From Luteimonas aquatica (GTDB lineage: Bacteria; Pseudomonadota; Gammaproteobacteria; Xanthomonadales; Xanthomonadaceae), in contig NZ_JALBFU010000005.1 in assembly GCF_022662575.1 (NCBI RefSeq), positions 1 to 48,015 of the forward strand: a stretch of DNA of 48,015 nt, given 5' to 3'. The stretch's first letter is position 1, and each line of letters begins with the position of its first letter. This document shows, piece by piece, positions 28,080-35,286 of this stretch. The position numbers were made by a program, and so were the translations under genes. Below the pieces are notes generated by a model. That model saw nothing but the letters and a program-made list of their open reading frames with translations, did no database searches and was not told the origin of the DNA.

Positions 28080-28991
28080 CTAGCCGGACGGCGGTCTGGC
28101 CGGTGCCGACGCGGCCGGCGCGGCGGCCGGTTTCGCCGCCGCCGCCCGCGCCTGGCGCAGGAAGTCGCTGACGTACCAGCGGCCTTCGATCCGCTCCACC
28201 CGCACGATCGCGTCGATCGGCTCGCCGGCGAAGCGGTAGCGCATGCGCACCAGGGCGCTGTCGCCGGTCTGCGACTGCAGGCTGGCATCGAGTGCGCCGA
28301 GCCCGGCGTCCAGGTCCAGTCCGTAGCCGGCGAGCACCTGCTTGCAGGCCAGGGAGAAGCCGGAGAGCCGGCGCAGGCTGTCCTGTAGCCCCAGGAGGGC
28401 GAAGTCCGCGTCCGAGGCCAGTCCGGTCTGGCGGGCGGCCGCGGCCAGTTGCGCGATCGCCGCCCTGGCCCGCTGCGGGTCCGACAGCGGCGCCGCCTGC
28501 GCCCAGCGCGTGGCGGCGACCACCAGCTGCGCGTAGTGCTCGCGCTCGCTTTCGCTGAAGTCGCCTTCGTTGCGCAGGTACTGCGCGGTGAACAGGCCGA
28601 GGGTGGCGGCGGTGGATTTCAGCTCGGCGTCGGCGCGGGCGAACTGGCGGTCGAAGTCGGCGCCCAGGCGGGCCTCCGCGCCGGGCCTGGCCAGCGCCCC
28701 CAGCATTTGCGGGACGCGCTCGCCCAGCGGCAGCGCGTCCAGCGGCCAGCGCGTGCGGCCTTCGCGCCAGGCGGCGTCCAGCTGCGCATGGAGGTCGGCG
28801 GGCACCGCGTCGCGGGCGAAGGCGGCCAGGTCGTTGTCGCGCAGGTGGCGGGTGAGTAGGGAAACGGCCTGCGCCGGCCGCTCCGCGCCGGGGGCCGCGG
28901 CTTGCGCCGGCGCCGGTGCCGACGGCTGCCGGCAGGCGCCGCAGGCCAGCAGCAGCGCCACGAGCGCGAGTCTCCAGACACGATGTCGCAT
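28080..28991 (-). CDS. Putative lipoprotein, hypothetical
   Basis: 303 aa. The N-terminus MRHRVWRLALVALLLACGACRQ is a lipoprotein signal peptide; the modified Cys is in LLAC or CGAC. The mature part is mainly helical, followed by a small domain near residues 240-285 with IDAIVRVERIEGRWYVSDFLRQ, which resembles the last strand-helix of SnoaL/DUF-type domains that bind small ligands. The tail is Ala/Pro-rich. ATG 28991 is chosen because it begins the signal peptide. No family recognised. May be co-transcribed with plsB. Confidence 0.75.
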   Translation of the reverse strand: MRHRVWRLALVALLLACGACRQPSAPAPAQAAAPGAERPAQAVSLLTRHLRDNDLAAFARDAVPADLHAQLDAAWREGRTRWPLDALPLGERVPQMLGALARPGAEARLGADFDRQFARADAELKSTAATLGLFTAQYLRNEGDFSESEREHYAQLVVAATRWAQAAPLSDPQRARAAIAQLAAAARQTGLASDADFALLGLQDSLRRLSGFSLACKQVLAGYGLDLDAGLGALDASLQSQTGDSALVRMRYRFAGEPIDAIVRVERIEGRWYVSDFLRQARAAAAKPAAAPAASAPARPPSG

Positions 28992-29093
28992 CGACCTCTC
29001 CCCAGGGCGGGGCATCTTGGCCTCGCCCCCGCGGGCCGGCAAGGACCGGCCTCCCAGATCAGGGATTCTGCACGCCTGTGGCGTGCGCCGGCA

Positions 29094-29786
29094 TTACAGG
29101 TCGCGCACCACCCATTCGCGGGGGCTCTCGGCGGGCGGGGTTTCCAGCGCCGCCTCGGCCACGTCCTCGGGCGACTTGCCGGCTTTCCAGGCGGCGGCGA
29201 TGGTCGCCAGCCGCTCGCGGGTGGCGCGGGTGTAGGCGCCCTCGAGCTCGTTCTGGGCGTCGGCGGCGAGCTTCTGCGGATACAGGGTGCGGGCGTCGTC
29301 GCTATGGTTGAACAGCGCGATCAGCCGCGCCAGCGTCGTGCGGAAGGCCTCGGGGCCGAGGGTGATGCGCTGGGTGCGCTGCAGATGCCAGACGGTGAGG
29401 TATTCCACCGGCCCGAGCATGCGCTGCGGGGTGGCGCCGAAGAACTGGCCGGAGAAGACGTTGCCGGCCAGCGGTCCGGCCGAGAGCAGCTCGCCGCTGT
29501 CCGGCGGCCGCGCCGCGCCCCAGGAATTGAGCGCGCCGCCGGGCATGTCCATGCGCCGCAGCGCGGTGCCGAAGGTCTCGGCCAGCAGCTGCTTGGCGGG
29601 GGCGTCGTCGCTCTCGGCGATCACGCCCAGCACGCGCAGGAACAGCGGATAGCCCTCCTCGCCCATGCGCCGCGCCAGCCGCTTGAGCACCGTCAGGCGG
29701 TATTCCGGGTCCTCGTGCGCGCCGAGCACGGCGACCAGACGGCTGGCGGCCGCGCGCAGGGCGGCGGGAGAAGGCGTATCGGTCAT
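29094..29786 (-). CDS. Hypothetical helical protein
   Basis: 230 aa with no signal peptide or membrane segment. The first half is helical (RLVAVLGAHEDPEYRLTVL, PLFLRVLGVIAESDDAPAKQ). A Gly-rich middle with QFFGATPQRMLGPVEYLTVWHLQ follows, then a helical C-terminus. I recognise no family. It sits between the plsB region and the first candidate type III secretion gene and has ordinary codon use for the window, so it may be a core gene marking the left border of that cluster. Confidence 0.65.
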   Translation of the reverse strand: MTDTPSPAALRAAASRLVAVLGAHEDPEYRLTVLKRLARRMGEEGYPLFLRVLGVIAESDDAPAKQLLAETFGTALRRMDMPGGALNSWGAARPPDSGELLSAGPLAGNVFSGQFFGATPQRMLGPVEYLTVWHLQRTQRITLGPEAFRTTLARLIALFNHSDDARTLYPQKLAADAQNELEGAYTRATRERLATIAAAWKAGKSPEDVAEAALETPPAESPREWVVRDL

Positions 29787-29877
29787 GGGGAAGCGGACGA
29801 AACGGCGGCGAAGGCCGCCAGTCTAGAACCTGTCCGGGGATGCAGGTCGAGGAACGCGGATTCAGGCCGCGGCGCGG

Positions 29878-30198
29878 TCAGGCCGCATCGGCGGCCGGCT
29901 GCTCCAGGGGCGCCGCGATCACGTCCGGCGCCTGTGCGGCGGCCTCGGGCAGCGGCAGGGCGCTGAACTGCGCCTGCAGCTCCGGCTCGCCGTCCAGCTG
30001 GTGCGGGCCGTCCTCGTCCCAGGCGCGGGCCTGGAGGATGCCCTCGCCGGTGTCGTGCTGCGGCCCGACCGGCGCCAGCAGGCCCGGATCGCGCAGCGCG
30101 CCCGCCTGCTGCGGCTGCTCGAGCGCGACCTGTCCCTGCGCCGGGTCGAGACCGGGAACAAGGAGGCGAGGGTCGGTCGGGCTGCTGATACCGCTCAT
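29878..30198 (-). CDS. Small Pro/Gln/Ala-rich protein beside the type III secretion cluster
   Basis: 106 aa, acidic, with no membrane segment. It begins MSGISSPTDPRLLVPGL, a Ser/Thr/Pro-rich polar start of the kind seen in type III substrates, and ends in a long Ala/Pro-rich stretch. No family recognised. ATG 30198 is chosen; the frame runs further upstream but without protein-like sequence. The gene is divergent from sctU. A palindromic box found at other secretion promoters lies 81 bp upstream, with a TAGATT -10-like hexamer between, so it is probably part of the same regulon. A secreted substrate, chaperone or regulator are all possible. Confidence 0.55.
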   Translation of the reverse strand: MSGISSPTDPRLLVPGLDPAQGQVALEQPQQAGALRDPGLLAPVGPQHDTGEGILQARAWDEDGPHQLDGEPELQAQFSALPLPEAAAQAPDVIAAPLEQPAADAA

Positions 30199-30248
30199 GG
30201 GACGACTTCGGGGGACTTGGCGACGGCCGCAAGGGCGGCGATGACGGG

Positions 30249-30254
30249 AATCTA
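30249..30254 (-). promoter_or_regulatory. Candidate -10 element of the small divergent gene
   Basis: On the minus strand this reads TAGATT, 24 bp from the edge of the palindromic box. The same box-to-hexamer spacing (22-24 bp) is seen before sctD and before the gene at 47007, which supports it. No -35 consensus is seen; the box would replace it. Confidence 0.4.
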
Positions 30255-30278
30255 TCGCGTCGGTCGGGACCCGGGCAG

Positions 30279-30294
30279 CTAGGGATAACCCTAG
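30279..30294. promoter_or_regulatory. Palindromic T3SS-associated box, copy 1
   Basis: CTAGGG-ATAA-CCCTAG, a perfect 6-bp dyad with a 4-bp centre. It lies between the divergent small gene (start 30198) and sctU (start 30402). The same dyad is perfect at 46892-46907 and near-perfect at 39424-39439. Likely an operator for the cluster's FixJ-like response regulator (inference). Confidence 0.65.
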
Positions 30295-30401
30295 ATGGCC
30301 GGCGGCGGACATCCGCCGTTCAAGCCGCCCGCCGCGCGGGGCGGGGCCGGCGCCGGGCATGCTAGCCTCCTCCGGCCGATCCTTCCAGCGAGCAGCCCCG
30401 C

Positions 30402-31472
30402 ATGGCCGACAAGGACCAGGGCGCCGACAAGACCGAACCGCCTACCCAGAAAAAGATCCGCGACGCCCGCAAGGACGGCAGCGTCGCCAAGAGCAAGGAG
30501 CTGACCAGCACCGTGCTGGTGCTGGGCTGGCTGGCCGGCGGCTGGCTGATGATGGGCTTCATGTACGGCAAGCTGCAGGCGCTGTTCGAGCTGAGCCTGG
30601 GCGCGATCGGCAAGCCCTTCGACACCGCGGTGCGCGAGGTGGCCAGCGGCGCCTTCGACGTGCTGCTGTGGCTGACGCTGCCGCTGCTGGTGATGGCGCT
30701 GTTCCTGGGCGTGCTGGTGGAGTTCCTGCAGGTGGGGCCGCTGCTGGCGCTGAAGAAGCTCACGCCCAAGCTCGACCAGATGAACCCGGTCGAGGGCATG
30801 AAGAAGATGTTCACGATGGACAATCTGGTCGAGCTGGTGAAGTCGGTCATCAAGAGCGGCTTCCTGCTCTTCATCGGCGGCGTCGTGCTCTGGGGGATGC
30901 TCCCGTCGCTGCTGCGCCTGATCAATTCGCCGCCGATCGCGATCGGCTCGGCGGTCTGGTACGCCCTGCTGCGCATCGGCGTGTGGACCATCTTCGTGTT
31001 CTTCTTCGTCTCGGCGCTGGATGTCTGGTACCAGAAGTTCTCCTACATCAAGAAGCTGCGCATGAGCCGGCGCGACATCCGCCAGGAAGTGAAGGAGAAC
31101 GAGGGCGACCCCTACATCAAGTCGCGGCGCCGCCAGTTGCATCAGGAGTGGTCGCAGCAGAACATGCTCAATGCCGTCAGAGGATCGAACGTCGTCGTGA
31201 CCAATCCCACCCACATCGCCATCGCCCTGCAGTACGAGCACGGCGTCGACGATCTGCCGATCGTGGTCGCCAAGGGCGAGGACTACGACGCCGAGCAGAT
31301 CAAGAAGGCGGCCGAGGAGGCCGGCATCCCGATCCTGCAGAACATCGAGCTGGCGCGCGGGCTGAACGAGAAGGTCGAGCTCGACCACTACATCAGCGAC
31401 GAGTTCTTCGAGGCCGTGGCCGAGGTGCTGCACTGGGCCGAGGGCGTGCGCCGTACGCGCGCCGACGAATAG
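30402..31472 (+). CDS. sctU: Type III secretion export-gate switch protein SctU
   Basis: 356 aa. Four transmembrane helices lie in the first 215 residues and a cytoplasmic domain follows. The autocleavage motif NPTH is at residues 268-271 in VVVTNPTHIAIALQY. SctU (YscU/HrcU, flagellar FlhB homolog) switches the exporter from needle parts to later substrates after self-cleavage. The N-terminus (KTEPPTQKKIRDARKDG) is the family signature. Length and the surrounding sct genes favour an injectisome over a flagellum. It is separated from sctRST, which run convergent and end 8 bp after it. The ribosome-binding site is weak. Confidence 0.95.
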   Translation: MADKDQGADKTEPPTQKKIRDARKDGSVAKSKELTSTVLVLGWLAGGWLMMGFMYGKLQALFELSLGAIGKPFDTAVREVASGAFDVLLWLTLPLLVMALFLGVLVEFLQVGPLLALKKLTPKLDQMNPVEGMKKMFTMDNLVELVKSVIKSGFLLFIGGVVLWGMLPSLLRLINSPPIAIGSAVWYALLRIGVWTIFVFFFVSALDVWYQKFSYIKKLRMSRRDIRQEVKENEGDPYIKSRRRQLHQEWSQQNMLNAVRGSNVVVTNPTHIAIALQYEHGVDDLPIVVAKGEDYDAEQIKKAAEEAGIPILQNIELARGLNEKVELDHYISDEFFEAVAEVLHWAEGVRRTRADE

Positions 31473-31480
31473 GCGGCGGC

Positions 31481-32263
31481 TCAGCCGAAGACGCGCTGCA
31501 GCAGTTCCAGGAATCCGTGCTGGTCGCCCAGCCGCTTGATCAGGAATTCCACCAGCGTGCCGAGCAGCAGCAGCAGGATCGCCGTGGCCAGCCAGGCCTT
31601 GATCGGCAGGGTCAGCGCGAACACGTTGAGCGAGGGCGCGTAGCGGTTCACCAGGCCGAAGGAGACGTCGATGATCAGCAGGATCACCATCGCCGGCGCG
31701 GCCAGCAGCAGCGCCGCGGTCATCATGTAGCCGAACTGCCCGACGAACACCGCCATGCCGCCGGGTTGCAGGTGCGGCCAGAACGAGGTGACCGGCCAGA
31801 CCGCGTAGCTGGACATCAGCAGGTCGAGGAAGATCAGGAACGCGCCGCTGGCCATGAACAGCCAGCCGGCCAGCTGCGAGAGGAACTGGCCGTGCAGCGA
31901 GGACTGGTGGCCCTGGATCGGATCCATGATCGAGGCCATGCTCATGCCGATCTGGGTGTCGAGGATGTTGCCGGCCGCGCCGATCGCCCAGAACACGATG
32001 CCGAAGCAGAAGCCCAGGGCGATGCCCAGGAACAGTTCCTTGAGGATGATCGGCGCCATGTCGGTGATCGGCATGCCCCCGGCGGGCAGGCCGGCCAGCG
32101 CGACCGGCAGGGCCACGATCGCCAGGCTCACCAGGAAGCTGTTGCGCACCAGCGCAGGCATGTTCTCCGAGGTGATCAGCGGCAGCATCAGGAACGCGCC
32201 GATCACGCGGGGCAGGGTCAGCCCCAGCGCCGTCATCGGATTGCCGATCAGCTCGTATTGCAC
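31481..32263 (-). CDS. sctT: Type III secretion export apparatus protein SctT
   Basis: 260 aa. A polytopic inner-membrane protein of the SctRST export gate (flagellar FliR homolog). Family features are the N-terminal TLPRVIGAFLMLPLI, the middle NILDTQIGMSMASIMDP plug-region stretch with DPIQGHQSS and the C-terminal FALTLPIKAWLATAILLLLLG. Last gene of the minus-strand operon kinase-regulator-sctQ-R-S-T, 20 bp after sctS. Confidence 0.96.
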   Translation of the reverse strand: MQYELIGNPMTALGLTLPRVIGAFLMLPLITSENMPALVRNSFLVSLAIVALPVALAGLPAGGMPITDMAPIILKELFLGIALGFCFGIVFWAIGAAGNILDTQIGMSMASIMDPIQGHQSSLHGQFLSQLAGWLFMASGAFLIFLDLLMSSYAVWPVTSFWPHLQPGGMAVFVGQFGYMMTAALLLAAPAMVILLIIDVSFGLVNRYAPSLNVFALTLPIKAWLATAILLLLLGTLVEFLIKRLGDQHGFLELLQRVFG

Positions 32264-32283
32264 CGGTCAGGCCTCGCGCATGC

Positions 32284-32550
32284 TCAGCGGCGGATCAGGC
32301 CGGGAAAGTCGATGAACAGGCGATCGGCGAAGGTGTACAGCGTGCCGCCGATCAGCGCCGCGGTCACGAACAGCGTGACCACGATGGTGAAGAACTTCAG
32401 CGCATAGGCGAAGGTCTGCTCCTGCAGCTGTGTGGCCGCCTGCAGGAACGCCACCAGCAGCCCCACCAGCGCCGCCGCGCCCACCGGCGGGCCGGACAGG
32501 ATCAGGGTCAGCCACAGCGCCTGTTTGGTGAGCTCGAGAACCTCGCCCAT
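32284..32550 (-). CDS. sctS: Type III secretion export apparatus protein SctS
   Basis: 88 aa with two transmembrane helices in a hairpin (residues about 13-37 and 50-72). It carries the family stretch LTLILSGPPVGAAALVGLLVAFLQAATQLQEQTF. Homolog of flagellar FliQ and part of the SctRST channel. It starts 4 bp after the sctR stop, indicating coupled translation. Confidence 0.96.
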   Translation of the reverse strand: MGEVLELTKQALWLTLILSGPPVGAAALVGLLVAFLQAATQLQEQTFAYALKFFTIVVTLFVTAALIGGTLYTFADRLFIDFPGLIRR

Positions 32551-32554
32551 CGCC

Positions 32555-33466
32555 TCAACCTCCGTAGGTCAGCACGAGGCCGTGCACCAGCTTGGCCCAG
32601 CCGTCGATCAGCACGAACAGCAGCAGCTTGAACGGCAGCGAGACCGTGGTCGGGGACAGCATCATCATGCCCAGCGCCAGCAGGATGTTGGACACCACCA
32701 GGTCGATGATCAGGAACGGCAGGAAGATCAGGAAACCGATCTGGAACGCCGCGGTCAGCTCGCTGACCGTGAAGGCCGGAATGATCACGATGAAATCGTT
32801 GGCGGTGATGTCGTTGCGCCTGGCCGGCGGCAGCAGGCGCTGGGCGCTCTGCAGGAAGAATGCGCGCTCGGCATCGTGCGAGTGCTTGAGCAGGAAGCCG
32901 CGCAAGGGTTCCTTGCCGGCCTGGGCCAGCGCCAGCAGGCGCTCCACGCCCTTGGCCGGCAGCGGCGGCAGCGTGGCCTGTTGCGGCGGCGGCGGCGCGG
33001 CGGCCGGCGCGGCGGGAGGGGGCGCGGTCCCGTCGGCGGGAGTCTGCGGCTGCGCATTGACCACGGCCTCGGCCTCGGCCTGCTCGCCGGCGGCGGCGGC
33101 GGGCGAGGTGGGCGTGGCCGGTGCGGCGGGCGGCGCGGGGGCGGTGGTCACCGGAGCCGGCACCGTCTGCGCGGGCGGCGTGGTGATGATCGACGCGGAC
33201 GGCGGCGGCAGGCCCTGCTTGCGCGCCTCGATCGCGGCGTGGGTGTCGAGGATCACCGGATACATCACGTAGATCGACAGCACGATCGCCAGGCCGTTGA
33301 TGACCACGTTCGGCGGCACCTGCTGCAGGCCGAGCGCGTTGCGCAGCAGGCTGAGCACCACCACGATCTTGGTGAAGGACGTGACCATCACCGCCACGAA
33401 CGGCGCCAGCGCCAGGCTGACGACGGTGAGCAGGATGAGTGCCGGGTCGAGAGTGCTGAAATCCAT
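32555..33466 (-). CDS. sctR: Type III secretion export apparatus protein SctR with Pro/Ala-rich insert
   Basis: 303 aa against a usual length of about 215-220. The core is normal: N-terminal helices with MVTSFTKIVVVLSLLRNALGLQQVPPN, the segment LRGFLLKHSHDAERAFF, and the C-terminal helices with ELTAAFQIGFLIFLPFLIIDLVVSN and MMMLSPTTVSLPFKLLLF. Between MYPVILDTH and RGFLLKH (residues about 86-171) an extra stretch rich in Pro, Ala and Thr is present. SctR (FliP homolog) forms the five-subunit core of the export channel; the insert lies in its non-cytoplasmic segment. The reading frame is intact and base composition does not differ. Confidence 0.95.
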   Translation of the reverse strand: MDFSTLDPALILLTVVSLALAPFVAVMVTSFTKIVVVLSLLRNALGLQQVPPNVVINGLAIVLSIYVMYPVILDTHAAIEARKQGLPPPSASIITTPPAQTVPAPVTTAPAPPAAPATPTSPAAAAGEQAEAEAVVNAQPQTPADGTAPPPAAPAAAPPPPQQATLPPLPAKGVERLLALAQAGKEPLRGFLLKHSHDAERAFFLQSAQRLLPPARRNDITANDFIVIIPAFTVSELTAAFQIGFLIFLPFLIIDLVVSNILLALGMMMLSPTTVSLPFKLLLFVLIDGWAKLVHGLVLTYGG

Positions 33467-33536
33467 GCGGGGCGCTTTCTTCGTCGTCGATGGGAGGGTG
33501 TTGCGGAAACTTCCGGAGCCGGCTAGCGCAGGCGCG

Positions 33537-33821
33537 CTACGCCCACGAGAGCAGCCGCACGCCGAGCGTATCGCCGACCGCGACGATCTCGCCGCGTCCG
33601 GCGCGGCTGCCGTTGGCGCGGATGGTGACGTTGGCGCCCTCCAGGTGCGAGGGCAGCGCGAACACGTAGCCGGGCTGCAGCGAGGCGAGGTCGCCGACCG
33701 TCATCTCGATCTGGCCGATGTCGAAGACCAGCTGCACCGGCAGCCGGCGCGCGGGATGGTCCTCGGCCGCGGGCGTGTCCTCGCCGCCGTCTTCGGGAGT
33801 GAGTTCGGGGTCGTTCATCAT
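33537..33821 (-). CDS. Probable internally initiated SctQ-C
   Basis: Two consecutive in-frame Met codons (33821 and 33818; residues 271-272 of SctQ) follow a GGAG that ends 9 nt before the first. Starting there would give a 94-aa protein of a short acidic head plus the last SPOA domain. Ysc, Spa and related systems make SctQ-C this way, and it joins full-length SctQ in the pods. Inferred from sequence only. Confidence 0.6.
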   Translation of the reverse strand: MMNDPELTPEDGGEDTPAAEDHPARRLPVQLVFDIGQIEMTVGDLASLQPGYVFALPSHLEGANVTIRANGSRAGRGEIVAVGDTLGVRLLSWA

Positions 33822-34631
33822 GATGGAAGGCTCCGGATAGCGGGGTGTGGTGACCGTCCTGGCCTCGGCTTCGACGCGCCAGCCCGCGGCGGTCGGCGCC
33901 AGCGGCCAGGCGCGGCCGCTGGCGTGGGCCTCGAAGACGGCCGGCGCGCGGCGGTTGCCGGCGAGGATGACATCGCCGACCTGCAGTTCGTCCCATTCGT
34001 CCTGGTCCAGCACCGGGCCGGCGCATTCGAGCGCGACCTGCGCGGGCAGGTGCAGCCATTGCTCGATCTCGGGCAGCGGGTCGTCGACGTAGATCGGCTC
34101 GGCGCGCGCCAGCAGGCGGTCCAGCCAGGCGGTGGGGAAGCGGACGGCGCCGCGCGTGCGCGCCGGTTGCGGCGCGCCGTCCTCGGCGGGCTCGTCGTCG
34201 ATGGCGAAGTCGAGCCAGAGCCCGTCCTCGTCGGATTCGAGCAGCGCGGCCCCGGAAGGCGATTCGACCGGCAGCAGGGAGATGCCCAGGCCCTCGCTCA
34301 GCCGCATCAGCTGCGGCTCGTGCGCCAGGCTCCAGGCCAGCATGCGCGAGCGGCCGCCGTAGTCGCTCCAGCGCAGGCCCGGCTGCAGCGGCGCCGCGGC
34401 GTCCAGGCGCAGCGGCAGCACGCTGCCGTCGGCGTCGACGCCGAAGGTCTCGCCGGCATTGCCGGCCGCGCCCGGGGAGAAGGTCAGCAGGCCGCCGTCG
34501 TTGAGGAACCAGCGCTGGGCCGCGCCGAAGAAACGGCGCAGGGCCTGCGCCTGCACCGGCTGCAGCGAGGGCAGGCGCCCGCGCACCGGGGCGGCCTGCG
34601 CGGCGTGTGTCGCGATTGCGGGTTCAGCCAT
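33537..34631 (-). CDS. sctQ: Type III secretion cytoplasmic sorting-platform protein SctQ
   Basis: 364 aa. The N-terminal part is variable. The C-terminal SPOA/SpoA domain is seen at about residues 292-362 (LPVQLVFDIGQIEMTVGDLASLQPGYVFALP, then EIVAVGDTLGVRLLS, in pieces). SctQ (YscQ/HrcQ, homolog of FliM/FliN) forms the cytoplasmic pods of the sorting platform. A second SPOA-like region near residues 175-245 is consistent with the two-SPOA layout. The ATG at 34631 overlaps the regulator gene by 8 bp. An internal start probably also makes a short SctQ-C form. Confidence 0.93.
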   Translation of the reverse strand: MAEPAIATHAAQAAPVRGRLPSLQPVQAQALRRFFGAAQRWFLNDGGLLTFSPGAAGNAGETFGVDADGSVLPLRLDAAAPLQPGLRWSDYGGRSRMLAWSLAHEPQLMRLSEGLGISLLPVESPSGAALLESDEDGLWLDFAIDDEPAEDGAPQPARTRGAVRFPTAWLDRLLARAEPIYVDDPLPEIEQWLHLPAQVALECAGPVLDQDEWDELQVGDVILAGNRRAPAVFEAHASGRAWPLAPTAAGWRVEAEARTVTTPRYPEPSIMMNDPELTPEDGGEDTPAAEDHPARRLPVQLVFDIGQIEMTVGDLASLQPGYVFALPSHLEGANVTIRANGSRAGRGEIVAVGDTLGVRLLSWA

Positions 34632-35226
34632 GTCCGAGCGCCACCTTCATCAGTTCGGGCAGCGAGCGTACCCCGAGTTTGTTCATCATGTTCGCGCGAT
34701 GCAGCTCCACGGTCTTGATGCTGATGCCGAGCACGTCGGCGATGATCTTGTTGGGCTTGCTGGCCACCACCAGGTCGAGCACCTGGCGCTCGCGCGGGCT
34801 GAGCTTGGCCAGGCAGTCGCCCTGCGCGCCGCCGGCCTGGCGATTGCGCGCGTTGAGCAGCGCGGCGCGGATGGCCTCGGTCAGCGCCTCGTCGCCGAAG
34901 GGCTTCTCGAGGAAGTTGGACGCGCCCTTGCGCATCGCCTCCACCGCCAGCGGCACGTCGCCGTGCGCGGTCACGAACACCAGCGGCAGCGCGATGCCGC
35001 GCTGCAACAATTCCTCCTGCAGCTGCAGCCCGCTCATCTGCGGCATGCGGATGTCCGAGACCAGGCATTCGGGCGTCTCGGTCTGGCGCGCGCCGGCGTA
35101 GGCCTCCAGGAAGGCCGGGCCGGAGGCGAAGGCCTGTACCTCGAATCCCGCCGTTTCCAGCAGCCAGGCGGTCGAATCGCGGAAGCCGTCGTTGTCGTCG
35201 ACCAGGTAGATGCGCGCTTCGCTCAT
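34624..35226 (-). CDS. FixJ-like response regulator, LuxR/NarL-type output
   Basis: 200 aa. The receiver domain (residues 5-120) has the acidic pair in YLVDDNDGF, the phosphoacceptor Asp58 in LVSDIRMP, Thr in VTAHGD and Lys in LEKPF. The output domain (about 135-198) is a LuxR-type helix-turn-helix with LSPRERQVLDLVVA and GISIKTVELHRANMMNKLGV. It should be activated by the kinase encoded just upstream (60 bp apart) and bind dyad sites such as the CTAGGG boxes of this cluster. Its end overlaps sctQ by 8 bp, so regulator and exporter genes are co-transcribed. ATG 35226 is preferred to the longer frame. Confidence 0.92.
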   Translation of the reverse strand: MSEARIYLVDDNDGFRDSTAWLLETAGFEVQAFASGPAFLEAYAGARQTETPECLVSDIRMPQMSGLQLQEELLQRGIALPLVFVTAHGDVPLAVEAMRKGASNFLEKPFGDEALTEAIRAALLNARNRQAGGAQGDCLAKLSPRERQVLDLVVASKPNKIIADVLGISIKTVELHRANMMNKLGVRSLPELMKVALGHG

Positions 35227-35286
35227 GATCTCAGCCCTCGCAATTCGGCGGCGCGACAGGCCACCGCGCATGCCGCGCGGGATCGC

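Noticed and set aside
24988..28083. Open plus-strand frame of 1031 codons opposite plsB
   Set aside because: Composition (Val/Gln/His/Arg-rich without domains) is that of an antisense shadow in high-GC DNA; PlsB on the other strand has all catalytic motifs.
30311..30330. A -10 element for sctU at the same spacing from box 1
   Set aside because: The bases there (GTTCAA region) do not resemble a -10 hexamer, so direct control of sctU by the box is left open.
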